A DNA stretch of 64,000 nucleotides from Ulva prolifera (Eukaryota; Chlorophyta; Ulvophyceae; Ulvales; Ulvaceae). The notes below the pieces were generated by a model. That model had not been told where the DNA came from, ran no database searches, and was given only the letters and a program-made list of their open reading frames with translations. Location: NCBI GenBank assembly GCA_023078555.1, contig CM041199.1, positions 8,003,315-8,067,314 on the forward strand, in the 5' to 3' direction. Positions 55,340-64,000 of this stretch are shown one piece after another (position 1 is the first letter of the stretch; each line of letters starts with the position of its first letter). The position numbers and the translations under genes were made by a program.

Positions 55340-55930
55340 CTGTTAGACGCGCACCCGCATGCAGTTCTCAGAATGCCCGCTTCTCATTTGGCTGTTGCTC
55401 TAGAAGTGTGTCAATGACCACCGCAGTGCTCGGGGCAGGGCCACAAGATCCGGTGTGCATCGCCTCAAAGTCTGTTGCTTAGATGGGCTGAGCGCTCCGT
55501 CAAGCTGATCTGCCCACGCTGGCAAGAACAACTTGGCCCGGCGCTGTGCATTATGCCGCTGCTTCAACGACACCTGTACCAGAAGCGACGAGCAGCCGCA
55601 GCGTGAGCCCCGGCCATCAGAATGATAAGGTTTGACTTCTTGGAAGCAGAGGATCTTCGCGGTTGGAGGTAGTCCAGGCTTCAAGCACTGGGCATGAGGT
55701 TTACCTGAGGTCGGCGCTACTTGCTCGCAGTTGGCGTGTGCCGGGCTTCTGCGACAATCAGCATAAGTGATATTCCTAGGACAGCTGACGAACACCAGTC
55801 CAAATTGGGAGGGCACGCGGATTTGGAGTCGTCGCAAGGCACGTCGCGCTCTGTTTCGCCAACACCACAGGTCCGGCTCCCAACTGTAACGCTTCGTCAC
55901 GACAGTTTATGTAGACATGTACAACTCACT
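55340..55930. repeat. Dispersed repeat family W, copy 1
   Basis: Parallels 62.05-62.58 kb in the same orientation: CCGCAGTGCTCGGGGCA, CCAGAAGCGACGAGCAGCCG, GATCTTCGCGGTTGGA, and GATTTGGAGTCGTCGCAAGG followed by CACGTCGCGCTC. On the minus strand both copies encode RARRALRRLQI, but no intact gene is evident. Confidence 0.65.
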
Positions 55931-56163
55931 CGTCACATCTAGCGAAAAGGAAGCGCCAGCCTGCGACAATCAAGGAGCATCTAGCTTGCTGCGCAACTGA
56001 ACGTACGTATGTTAATTAACATGGTCGCCGTGGGGCATGTTCATGAACATCAAGTCAACTATAGACATGTCCACAACAGCACAGGCACAATGAAACAGGT
56101 CCAGTGCAGACGATCTGCTTTACTTCGTAGCTCCAAACAAGCAGCCAACTCGTGTAAGAAGGG

Positions 56164-56166
<3 letters not shown>

Positions 56167-56194
<28 letters not shown>
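56167..56194 (+). repeat. Poly-G tract, 28 G, abutting a foldback element
   Basis: Uninterrupted G run ending at the foldback element; a second G run (about 56291-56301) lies just past its other side. Confidence 0.95.
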
Positions 56195-56196
<2 letters not shown>

Positions 56197-56286
56197 ATCC
56201 AGTGATATGGCCGCTAAACCACTGGATCCTTCTGTGTCGCGACGTGCAAGGATCCAGTGGTATAGCGGCCATATCACTGGATTGCC
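56193..56286. repeat. Foldback element, long form, copy 3
   Basis: About 39-bp arms (GGCAATCCAGTGATATGGCC...; one mismatch AAAC/GTAT region) around a loop of about 16 nt. This is the most complete copy. Confidence 0.9.
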
Positions 56287-56344
56287 ACAGGGGGGGGGGG
56301 GGAGGTTGGGATCCACTGTGGACACTGGCGGATACAGCCACATG

Positions 56345-56570
56345 AAGAGGGCAGTGGTGATGGCCATATCGATACGGCGCAACAGTGCATGTGCACCATG
56401 CTGAACATCACGGCGAAGATGTGGCACCCTCACTGTGGCCATACAGGCGATGCGTGCGGGGCATAGGGCTGGAACGCAGACGCTGATGCTAGCTATGCAT
56501 CCTGCTTGTGCCGTGTACACATGGTAAGCATGCATGCTGTGTTGGGCCTGCCGGTTGACACTAGCCAGGA
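56345..56570 (+). repeat. Dispersed repeat family Y, copy 3
   Basis: GTGCATGTGCACCATGCTGA, CACTGTGGCCATA, then GTACACATGGTAAGCATGCA. Confidence 0.55.
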
Positions 56571-57039
56571 CATCTGGCCGCAGCACCGCCCCTGAAGGAT
56601 GAGGTGGCACCGCATTGCGCTGTGATGAACACATGTCACAGTGGTTGCCACGCAGAGGTCACGGCCTTGAACCTTATAATTATTGACCGGAACTGGTTTG
56701 GAAAAGGCTCAGACAGGCGCACACATGCATGTGTCGGGCGGCCCAGACGGGAGGCCTTGGGCGGCACCGACACGGTGTCGGGCGCCGGTATACCTATAGC
56801 ACCATCAGGACACCGAGGAAGCACACGAACAGCCCACAGCACGCGCGCAAGGAAAGCGACAGCCACCTCCAATCCGCCTGAACTCAGGGCCATGTCACAG
56901 CAAGCACACAGCACACAGCACGTGCACCCCGCCACATCCGGACAGGAGCCCACTGCAAACGCACCCACACACCCCCACACCAGACCCACGCACCCGCCCC
57001 CGCGCGACTGCCGTGACCCTAGCAGTGACCCTGAGGCCC

Positions 57040-57180
57040 GCAGTATGCTGCAGACACCACATGTACAATGCTGTACCCTTACTGTGGCCATGAGGGGCAC
57101 ACGGCACGGGCCTAGCACGCGGAGGCCCATGCTGGCCCTGCCCGTGCTGTGTATATTGGGGCAGCATGCATGCACAGGCA
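57040..57180 (+). repeat. Dispersed repeat family Y, copy 4 (partial)
   Basis: CTTACTGTGGCCATGAGGG and GCAGCATGCATGCACAGGC match the central and right parts of the family. Confidence 0.4.
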
Positions 57181-57184
57181 TTGT

Positions 57185-57415
57185 GGTGTAGGGTGCCGTG
57201 TCGGCGCTTCTGATGCAGTGGTTGTGGGTATGGGTGTGTGGCTGTATCGGAGTGTGTGTGATTTTTTGGATGCGTTTTGGGTTTCATGTGCGTTGCATGG
57301 TTGCTCGGCACGGGAGCGAAGGCGGAGGTGCGTTGGGCCGTGTTTCTGACTGTGTTCCTGACCTGCTCGCTGGTGTCGCGGTGCTACCCGCCGCGCCACC
57401 TGTGACCGTGTAATT
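57185..57415 (+). repeat. GT-rich stretch resembling the Tnp2 insertion at 19.0-19.3 kb
   Basis: G/T-rich and shares GCGGTGCTACC(C/T)GCC and a similar order of GTGGTTGTG-type runs with the plus strand of 19.02-19.30 kb, both ending in ...GTAA. The similarity is weak and compositional except for the shared 15-mer. Confidence 0.3.
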
Positions 57416-57439
57416 TAGCTCGGCACAACATTCCATGCA

Positions 57440-57620
57440 TGCCATAAATGATCATACCGGAGACAACGCAGAACTTCCAGAGTGGTCATAAGAGGAACAC
57501 GATCAGCAGCATGCGATGGCCCCCGCTGCCCCCTGTCCATGCTGCGTACACATGGGAACCATGCATACATGTGTGTGTATGGCAGATTCGTCCTAGAATC
57601 AAGGGACAGAATTCCGGGTG
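57440..57620 (+). repeat. Dispersed repeat family Y, copy 5 (partial)
   Basis: GCGTACACATGGGAACCATG followed by CATACATGTG matches the right part of the family. Confidence 0.45.
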
Positions 57621-57639
57621 CAGACTCTGCCTCTGCCAC

Positions 57640-57785
57640 AGCCGAAGGTGGCAACCATCTGCAGTGATTTGTATGTTCTTACAAAGGACACAGGCCGGGC
57701 GTGCACATGCTATCGGTTCTCAGAATTCCTTCTCTAACCCATGCATGCATTCATGGCACTAGGCTGGGCATGGCCATGCGGAGCA
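57640..57785 (+). repeat. Dispersed repeat family Z, fourth unit
   Basis: GGTGGCAACCATCTGCAGTG, CTTACAAAGGACACAGGCCG and CATGGCACTAGGCTGGGC match the 54.0-54.4 kb units. Confidence 0.6.
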
Positions 57786-58229
57786 GCTCATGCGCATGAG
57801 CTTAAACCACACATCACCTGCCACAGATTGAAGCCCCATGCGGAGCACATGAGCGTTTCCTTTGCACAATGCCACATGTGCATATATTGTATACAATTGT
57901 CGCAAAGCATTCGCCACAAATATACCATGGCCATCTCGGTGTGTCGTGGACTGGTCCACTTCAACACACGAAGATGACATCTCAGCCGGTTGATTCAGAA
58001 GTGCCATAGCAGGCCGCCCCAACCATGTTTCTCATGTTAAAAACATGTTTGTACGTACCAGTACGCATGGCTACATAGCCAGAATCTTTGTCAGTGTGAC
58101 TTTGAAAACTCAAATCTGGAGACCGATGGTCATGGCCATGGCCTCGTCAGGGGTCAGGGGTAATGTTTCCGGCGTGGGGTCATGTTTCCGTGCTGCTCAG
58201 GCTGCTGCATTACTCCACAGTTGGGGGAT

Positions 58230-58271
<42 letters not shown>
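58230..58271 (+). repeat. Poly-G tract, 42 G
   Basis: The longest G run in the window, uninterrupted. Confidence 0.95.
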
Positions 58272-58272
<1 letters not shown>

Positions 58273-58729
58273 GGGTGCTCACTGGCCTCACTCATCAGAT
58301 GACTTCAGAAGTGTACATGATCGGATCCTGATCCGATCCTGACTCAGGAGCATGTACAGAGTGCTATACGGCCGCATTGAATATGGTGCACCCTGTGGAG
58401 GTATACTGGTGACACTGAGTTACTGGAGCATGCAATGCAGATCACAGCCACGTCTGCAGCCACAGGTCCCCAGCACTGGAACTGCTGCATGGCATGCAGG
58501 TTCAGCATGCCTCTCTAAGTGTGTTGAGAAGCATCCGTGTGCTCTGCAGAGCTCTGTTCAAAACCGTTCACTCTCTTGTAGTAAACTAGGACAACTGACA
58601 CGCGGTGATAGCCACGCTTTTTTTTCTCCGCATTCCCATATCGGATCCCGGACATCAAAGATATCCTTTAAATCGTTTGATCTAATTGCGCCACAGCTCC
58701 GGGCAAGTAGAGGCCAACGCGTGAGGCTG

Positions 58730-58980
58730 GGGGCGCTGTGGCCACCGGCGGAGGCCCGCATGTAGTGGCCAGCAATGACGACACGGCACAACAATGCATG
58801 CATGGAATTTGTCGGCTCATGTGCACCATGCATGGAAACTGCTGCCACGATGCTGCACCTTCACTCAGGCTGTGAGACGTGTGCAGCACGGAGCACGCAG
58901 GAGCAGAAGCCCACGCTCGCTGCTGCTGCTCGTGCTGCGTACTCATGCGAATCATGCATGCAGTGTTGTGTCCAGCCACC
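58730..58980 (+). repeat. Dispersed repeat family Y, copy 6
   Basis: GTGCACCATGCATGGAAACT, then GCGTACTCATGCGAATCATG followed by CATGCAGTG. Confidence 0.55.
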
Positions 58981-59149
58981 CAACGCCCACCCCCGCCGGG
59001 AGGGGTTGCACTGGGATGCACTTCCTTGGTCACATGCGACGACTGGCCCAACATGTAGCAACGCCCCCCCCCTCCCCCCCCCAGGTAGGACAGGCTGTAT
59101 ACCTGTGCAGCTCAAGTTGTGCTTCACTGATGTGGCCTCACAGGAGTTT

Positions 59150-59640
59150 AGCGGCTGAGCTTGCTGGCTTCACTCAGCAGGTGCAATTCATGATGAAGCG
59201 CAGAGGCCATGCATGCAAAAGCGCTGGATCTCCAGATGTCCATGTTCTATGTGGCCATGTTTTGTACGTTGGCTGCGGAGGAAGTACCAGAGCAGGTAGT
59301 GGAGGCAGCACTGGTGGCCACTTGTGGACTGGCTAGCCTTAACTCTGCATATTTTGGCGTTGGGCTACCTTTAGTGATGGTTCGCGCGTGAGGCACATGA
59401 CATGCGAATCCCGTTTCTGGAATGAGTTGCATCTTGGTAGTGCTGTTCGACCGAAGGTGGCATGGTCGTGGCATACAACCAGCTCTGGTTGTAGCGATTT
59501 AGCTGATAAGTTTGCATCAAGTGACTTGCATTCCTCACAACTTCACCTGTCCGACACCTCAGCACGAATTGTATCGCGCTGTGCTACGAAGCACCTTCAC
59601 AGAACTCGCAGCAACAGCTTCGCAGTGCCGTCCGCCACGC
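59150..59640. other. No recognisable gene
   Basis: Only overlapping short frames; nothing recognised. Confidence 0.35.
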
Positions 59641-59659
59641 TGCCCGTGCACAACGCTTG

Positions 59660-59880
59660 GAACTTCACGACCGGACGATCTTCCAAGCATTGGCGTACGG
59701 TGGCAGGGTGACACGATGCGCGCATGGAGCTTGAGATATCTGAGACATCGATGCAGAGCAAAACCACGTCTACAGCCACAGAAGACACTAGTAGCATTGA
59801 CAAATGTGGCGCTGTCAGTGGCTGTGGTGGTGGAGGGTTGTAGCAGGGTGGCGACTTCCACGGAAGCGCGGTTCGCCGAA
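59660..59880 (+). repeat. Composite dispersed repeat shared with 45.9 kb and 61.9 kb
   Basis: The left part matches 45.93-45.99 kb. The right part (GCATTGACAAATGTGGCGCT followed by GTCAGTGGC) matches the reverse complement of 61.89-61.95 kb almost exactly over about 40 bp. Confidence 0.65.
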
Positions 59881-59899
59881 GCAACTATGTACAGAGATT

Positions 59900-61880
59900 A
59901 GAAGAGCTACTCTTATTGTTTTGCCGCTAGCCGGACCTTCTTCTGATTTGTGTACGAGCGACAGATGTATTTCCCCGACCCGGGTGTTGTAGCGTCACAC
60001 GACGCATTGCCATGACATGGAACCACGGACGCGGCGATAGCGTCATGTGAGACATCTCACGCCCAAACTTGGCTGTGCCACGCACTGCGCTATGCATGCT
60101 CTGGAGTCAAGGCCACCGTCCACGACCACTGGGCCACCCTCCATCACCCCAGGCAACTTATCGCAGTGCAATCGTGCGCAAGTGAGAGCACTGACGACCG
60201 GAACTATTTGATGTCAGCAGCAATAGATACTAGGCTGAATATATTGTCCCATTGACATTGACTCGCTGTCCTGGAGGCGTTGGCTGTCCGCCAGGTTGAC
60301 ACCGCTTCGCGCGTCAGCCCCGCGTCACGTATGTTAACCAGCCAAGCATGCATGATGATTGCCACATTGTGGCGATTAGTTTTGCGGAACGCCGGCACAC
60401 AGCTGCAGGAATGTTACACGGCCTCGCCCAAGTGAAGCGTTGATCATGTAAGCAGAGTATGTGATACAAGAGAGAGCACCAACGGCGTACATATTTTTTT
60501 TACCATAGGTTCCGTTGAAACGTCGCGAACTTGATCCCTCCTTGCGGCAGCTTTTCGCGTGGGCATGCACAGCTGCATACAGCTTCACACTGCAGCAAAT
60601 GATTGAACTGTAATGATGCTGTTGTTTGTCAGCTTTATCCGCTACAAGCGCCAACGTGGGGCTGGCCGAGCGTTCAGTGTCAGATCTGCGCAACCAAACT
60701 GCGTTGAAGGCAGGTCTATACACTGCACGGCGAGTCGTTTCATCAGCTCTGTGAGATAGCACTGATATATTTCTCGTTGTTGACGTCTTCCGAGGCGCAT
60801 GCCTTGGTCTACGATCGCGAGCTGGCTGGTCAGCTGAACTCAGGTGCTGGCCCAGAAACTCAGGCCATCCACCACAACGCATGCAACCACCCAATCTCTG
60901 TTGCTGTTTTCGATGGCCTTTTCTCTTGCACTGCGATTGTGTCCTCTTGCGACTGATGAGGCAGATGCTGTGGCTGATTCCTCATTATGCCACAATACGT
61001 TAACGAAGCCTTGTGCCACCTCTATGATGTTGTGTCTTTATACAAGGTCACTGAATTTATCTTACCTATGTACACTTGTGAGGAACCCGTGGACAGTGTG
61101 ATGCGTCGGCTCAGTCCATTTAACAATAAGTCACTTGCACAGTAGAACTGTCTTGCGAAGCAGCCTTGCTGCCTTACTGTACAGCACCAAGCTACTGCTG
61201 AGGTGCCTCATAGAGGCGTAAACGGGCGTATGTGTTGCCTTGGCAGCTCTGTCACGAAACCATTCAGCATTACCTTTGTAGACATGCTGCACTGGGATGC
61301 GTTCTGAGACCTGATTGCAAACACCACTCCTGTGATGCTGGCAGGGCACTGCTGTGTGCAACCCCGACCTTGCATGTGCTCCACTGTGCTGTGGCATGCC
61401 CCTTCTGTCACACATGGTGTGCAGTCACGTTTGTTGCCCGGTGCCTTTGACGCATTCAGCTGCACAAGGCCTGCATTAGGCCTCGAGATGATCCAGCTGC
61501 AATGATCAGCTCGGACTTCGCAAGGGCACATGCATATGTGATGACGGAGTTAGTAACGTCGACGAGGCCAGTGGCAAGGGTGGCCAGTGTGGTGATGGCA
61601 TGTGGCAGCGAGGTGAGAACCCGGAACGCGACTGCACCTATCTCGCCGCACACGCGACCGCTGAAGACGAAACTTATGCATTCACCGTCTTACTATCTTA
61701 TCTATCAATACATTGCTATTGCAGAGCAAATGGATCAGTATGCTATGAGTTCGTTCTGCCACATGCCCGCGTGACCGGGATGTGTCGAGGCACCGCCGAC
61801 TGCGTTGTCTGTGTGGAAACATTGCACGGGGGGGTGTCCGAGGGTGGTACGCAGCACGACTGGTGTACCACCCACATGCA
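59900..61880. other. No recognisable gene
   Basis: The longest frame is 172 aa on the minus strand (60376-60894) and has no recognised domain. No splice structure could be supported. Confidence 0.3.
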
Positions 61881-61884
61881 CATA

Positions 61885-61955
61885 CCCACCACCCACCACC
61901 ACCACCGCCACCGACAGCGCCACATTTGTCAATGCTGCTAGTGAGACTAGCACTG
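61885..61955 (-). repeat. Inverted copy of the 59.79-59.85 kb repeat
   Basis: Reverse complement contains GCATTGACAAATGTGGCGCT followed by GTCGGTGGCGGTGG. Confidence 0.65.
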
Positions 61956-62049
61956 GAAGTGCTGCAGGTCTCGAAGCCATCCTAGCGAAACTACACATAT
62001 AAGGCTTATTTACACAGGCACTGATAATCGCACCAGGGCACACCAGACA

Positions 62050-62580
62050 GTCCTGCTCAGAATCCGCATGCTGTTCGTTGCAGCTCTGAATCGGCCACTG
62101 CAGTGCTCAGGGCACCGCTGCCCGGTACGCTGTGTATCGCTTTGAAGTGTGTTTCTTGTTCACGCCGAGAGCTCTGTTGCTGCGATCTGCGCACGGTGGC
62201 ACACCCGGTGCTGTTCGAGTAGGGAGTGTATGACTCGCTGCTTCGGCTGCAGCTCTGCCAGAAGCGACGAACAACAGCAGCGTGCCAAGATTGAGCAGTT
62301 CTCAGCAGAGGGCCTTCGCGTGTGGACGCAGTCTTGACTTCTAGCGCTGGGCATCACGTCAAACGTAGCTCCCTGGATCCACTCGGCTCGACTCTGCCAG
62401 TTAGCAGCTTACGCACGCAGGTCAAGTCCGGTAGGCATCAGGTGCACACTCAAATCTGATAAGCTTCTTGCGAAATCGAAAGGCAGTTGGATTTGAAGCC
62501 GTCGCAAGGCTCGTCGCGCTCGGTTGCGCCACCACGGCAGGTTCGGATCCAATTTGCAAGGCTCATCATCATGTAGCGTA
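62050..62580. repeat. Dispersed repeat family W, copy 2
   Basis: CTGCAGTGCTCAGGGCA, CCAGAAGCGACGAACAACAG, GGCCTTCGCGTGTGGA, and GATTTGAAGCCGTCGCAAGG followed by CTCGTCGCGCTC match copy 1 at 55.3-55.9 kb. Confidence 0.65.
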
Positions 62581-62584
62581 TACA

Positions 62585-63205
62585 CACTCAGTGCCGACAG
62601 CCCATGACAACTCCACAAGGAACATTCAGCCTTTATCAGTTCGAACACAACACAGAAAGCTGCCTAGTTTTGCGCACTGGCATCAGTGCAGCAGCATGCG
62701 CAGGGCAGGCTCTTGTTCCAGCTCTTGGCGTCGCCTTTGTCAGCCTCATTTCGACAAACCATCATGACGCAGTTCAGCGTGTGCAGTGGCCCAGGCTCAC
62801 TTCGTGGCACAGCCGATCATAATATTGTATCCGCTTTACAGTTTCAGCAAAAGCGTGTGCGTGTTCGTGCGATCCAGCTGGGATCTAGAGTCTACCTGCA
62901 GTAATAGGCATCAGCAACGCGCGATGGCACGATGTGCTTTTCAGTACGCAGCACTGTGAACTATGTGCACTACTGTACTATCCCGAATGTTCTCCCTGCG
63001 TTCGAACGCATGCATGCACCTGCCACAGCGGACGAGAGCATCCCGAGCCTGCAGCTCCCGCCCATTTGACATACATACCCCACCCGCCAAAGCACCCCCC
63101 CCCCCACATGCCGCAGCGAGTAACGATTGCTACTGCAAGTGCAGGCAGTATGGCAGTCCGGACATCTAACACCTGGGCCTACACCCGCAGCGCCGACCTG
63201 CACGC
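62585..63205. other. Upstream region of family X copy 3
   Basis: No coding domain. From about 63.13 kb the sequence parallels the region before copy 1 (GCAGG...TCCGGAC...CGCAGCGCCG), so the duplication includes upstream sequence and possibly a promoter. A C-run lies at about 63099-63109. Confidence 0.35.
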
Positions 63206-63212
63206 GCCGACC

Positions 63213-63479
63213 ATGCGTAGCACAATCGCTGCGCTGTCCATGCTGCTGCTCCGCAGCACACACAGCGCGGTTGGCGTTCACGCAGCGGCCGCCGTAGATG
63301 CCGCGTGGCACACAGGGGGACATAGCGCAAGCCTGGGCCATGCTTCCACGGGGCTGGCCGTGTCCGGGCGTTGGGAGTATGCGGAGGCGGACTTCATTGG
63401 GGAGGCGGAGCTGCCCGGCACATCTCTGCGGCACCTCCTGCATGGCTGCCACTTCAAGCGGTACGGCCTGCTCCCATGA
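63213..63479 (+). CDS. Small putative secreted protein, family X copy 3 (88 aa or first exon)
   Basis: Starts MRSTIAALSMLLLRSTHSAV with a hydrophobic signal-like core and Ala-rich end (VGVHAAAAVDA), then GRWEYAEADFIGEAELPGT and LRHLLHGCHF. It is the best-preserved copy of the family, and its frame matches copies 1 (47161) and 2 (about 48.85 kb). ATG follows GCGCCGACC, as in copy 1. A GTACGG donor-like site lies at the end (…TTCAAGCG then GTACGG). A Cys-rich second module follows at 63.74-64.0 kb, in the same order as in copy 1. Function unknown. Confidence 0.5.
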   Translation: MRSTIAALSMLLLRSTHSAVGVHAAAAVDAAWHTGGHSASLGHASTGLAVSGRWEYAEADFIGEAELPGTSLRHLLHGCHFKRYGLLP

Positions 63480-63630
63480 AGGAGGGTAGTGGCGAGTGAA
63501 AGGTGTTCTGCTATTCGAGTGGCCTAGGGGTTGCGATCCAGCATGGCGCTGATGTTTGGAGGTTGCCAGATGTACATGCATGCCTGCCCTGGATGCACCA
63601 CTCCGTCAAGCCCGTTATGACATGGTAGAG

Positions 63631-63649
63631 CCCCCCCCCCCCCCCCCCC
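63631..63649 (+). repeat. Poly-C tract, 19 C
   Basis: Uninterrupted C run between the two modules of family X copy 3. Confidence 0.95.
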
Positions 63650-63739
63650 GCACGGCTACGGTGTGCCGCTGGGGCTAGCTTAAGTATTGATGCAGGCATG
63701 CGGTGGCTGAGCCATGAGAGAGGCACACTGTTGGAGTGT

Positions 63740-64000
63740 GTCGTGTCTACCCGCGCATGTCTGTGGATGTGCTCAGCCGGTATTGCCCCGGCATGTACAA
63801 CAGTGTGACGACGGGAGTGCAGGTGTGCCCACAGGTTGTTTGTGTGCCCGCGGTGCAAGTTCCCACGCAGCGGCAACTTTGGCCACTGCAAGAAGAACGG
63901 CCGGATCTTTCCTTGCCGTCGCAACATGAACAATGACGGAAATGAGGGCAACGAGGGCAATGAAGGAAATGAGGGTAACGAGGGCAACGAGGGCAATGAG
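63740..64000 (+). CDS. Family X copy 3, downstream Cys-rich module with NEG repeats, cut by window end
   Basis: After an acceptor-like GTGCCCACAG (ends 63833) the frame reads RLFVCPRCKFPRSGNFGHCK followed by KNGRIFPCRR and then Asn-Glu-Gly repeats (about nine, from GGAAATGAGGGCAACGAGGG) running off the window. CPRC...HC...C could bind a metal ion. The same module follows copies 1 and 2. A neighbouring frame (VPAVQVPTQRQLWPLQEERP) is partly conserved too, so the frame choice is tentative. Confidence 0.4.

Noticed and set aside
56604..57191. 195-aa plus-strand frame
   Set aside because: His/Thr/Pro-rich frame over C/A-rich sequence and repeat family Y, with an equally long antisense frame. No support as a gene.
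1..64000. tRNA and rRNA genes
   Set aside because: I looked for T-arm GGTTCGA-type motifs with a matching acceptor stem and for conserved rRNA segments, and saw none. A covariance-model scan would be decisive.

Overview
This is a eukaryotic, repeat-dominated stretch with mixed base composition. I see GT-AG introns, plant/protist-style LTR retrotransposons, CACTA/Tnp2-type DNA transposons, an irregular TTAGGGG-type telomere-like array and long G or C homopolymers. There are no operons, rRNAs, tRNAs or clear housekeeping genes. The content suits a unicellular alga or other protist, but I cannot name the lineage. The window contains one assembly gap (100 Ns at 17145-17244). The left contig may be a chromosome end, because its G-rich telomere-like strand runs straight into the gap.

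Region 1-17.1 kb is DNA-transposon territory. It starts with the N-terminal part of a Tnp2-like transposase (minus strand, about 0.13-1.6 kb, cut by the window edge). From about 4.0 to 13.1 kb lies what looks like an old composite element. GGTGCGC-motif clusters lie at both ends, with an Ulp1-type C48 protease gene (minus, 5.95-6.7 kb) and a spliced transposase-like gene (plus, 7.3-11.8 kb) inside. The transposase-like gene is split by a precisely bounded 2.9-kb CACTA element (7585-10489, CACTA...TAGTG ends, AGG target duplication). A related CACTA terminus lies at 15436.

Region 17.2-26.9 kb holds a second, more complete Tnp2 (Transposase_21-like) gene on the minus strand. It has short introns and a 300-bp in-frame insertion flanked by an exact 15-bp duplication. 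It is followed by a family of four related repeats at 22.8-26.4 kb.

Region 27.0-43.4 kb is a nested pair. A Ty1/copia element (348-bp LTRs, CCTGG target duplication, four internal stop codons and a frameshift) carries in its leader a 9.4-kb Ty3/gypsy element on the opposite strand. The gypsy element has 222-bp LTRs that look identical, intact Gag and Pol frames, and a canonical C4HC3 PHD finger between RNase H and integrase.

Region 43.5-64 kb is a mosaic of dispersed repeats. It holds a truncated second copia copy (52.34-53.94 kb), three copies of a foldback (hairpin) element, two overlapping perfect palindromes, poly-G tracts, several 0.1-0.6 kb repeat families and three diverged copies of an unrecognised small, possibly secreted protein family (47.2, 48.8 and 63.2 kb). 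A 30-bp core sequence occurs twice, each time flanked by a different 13-15 bp duplication.

Gene models with introns are inferred by eye from frame continuity and splice signals. Dispersed-repeat boundaries are approximate.
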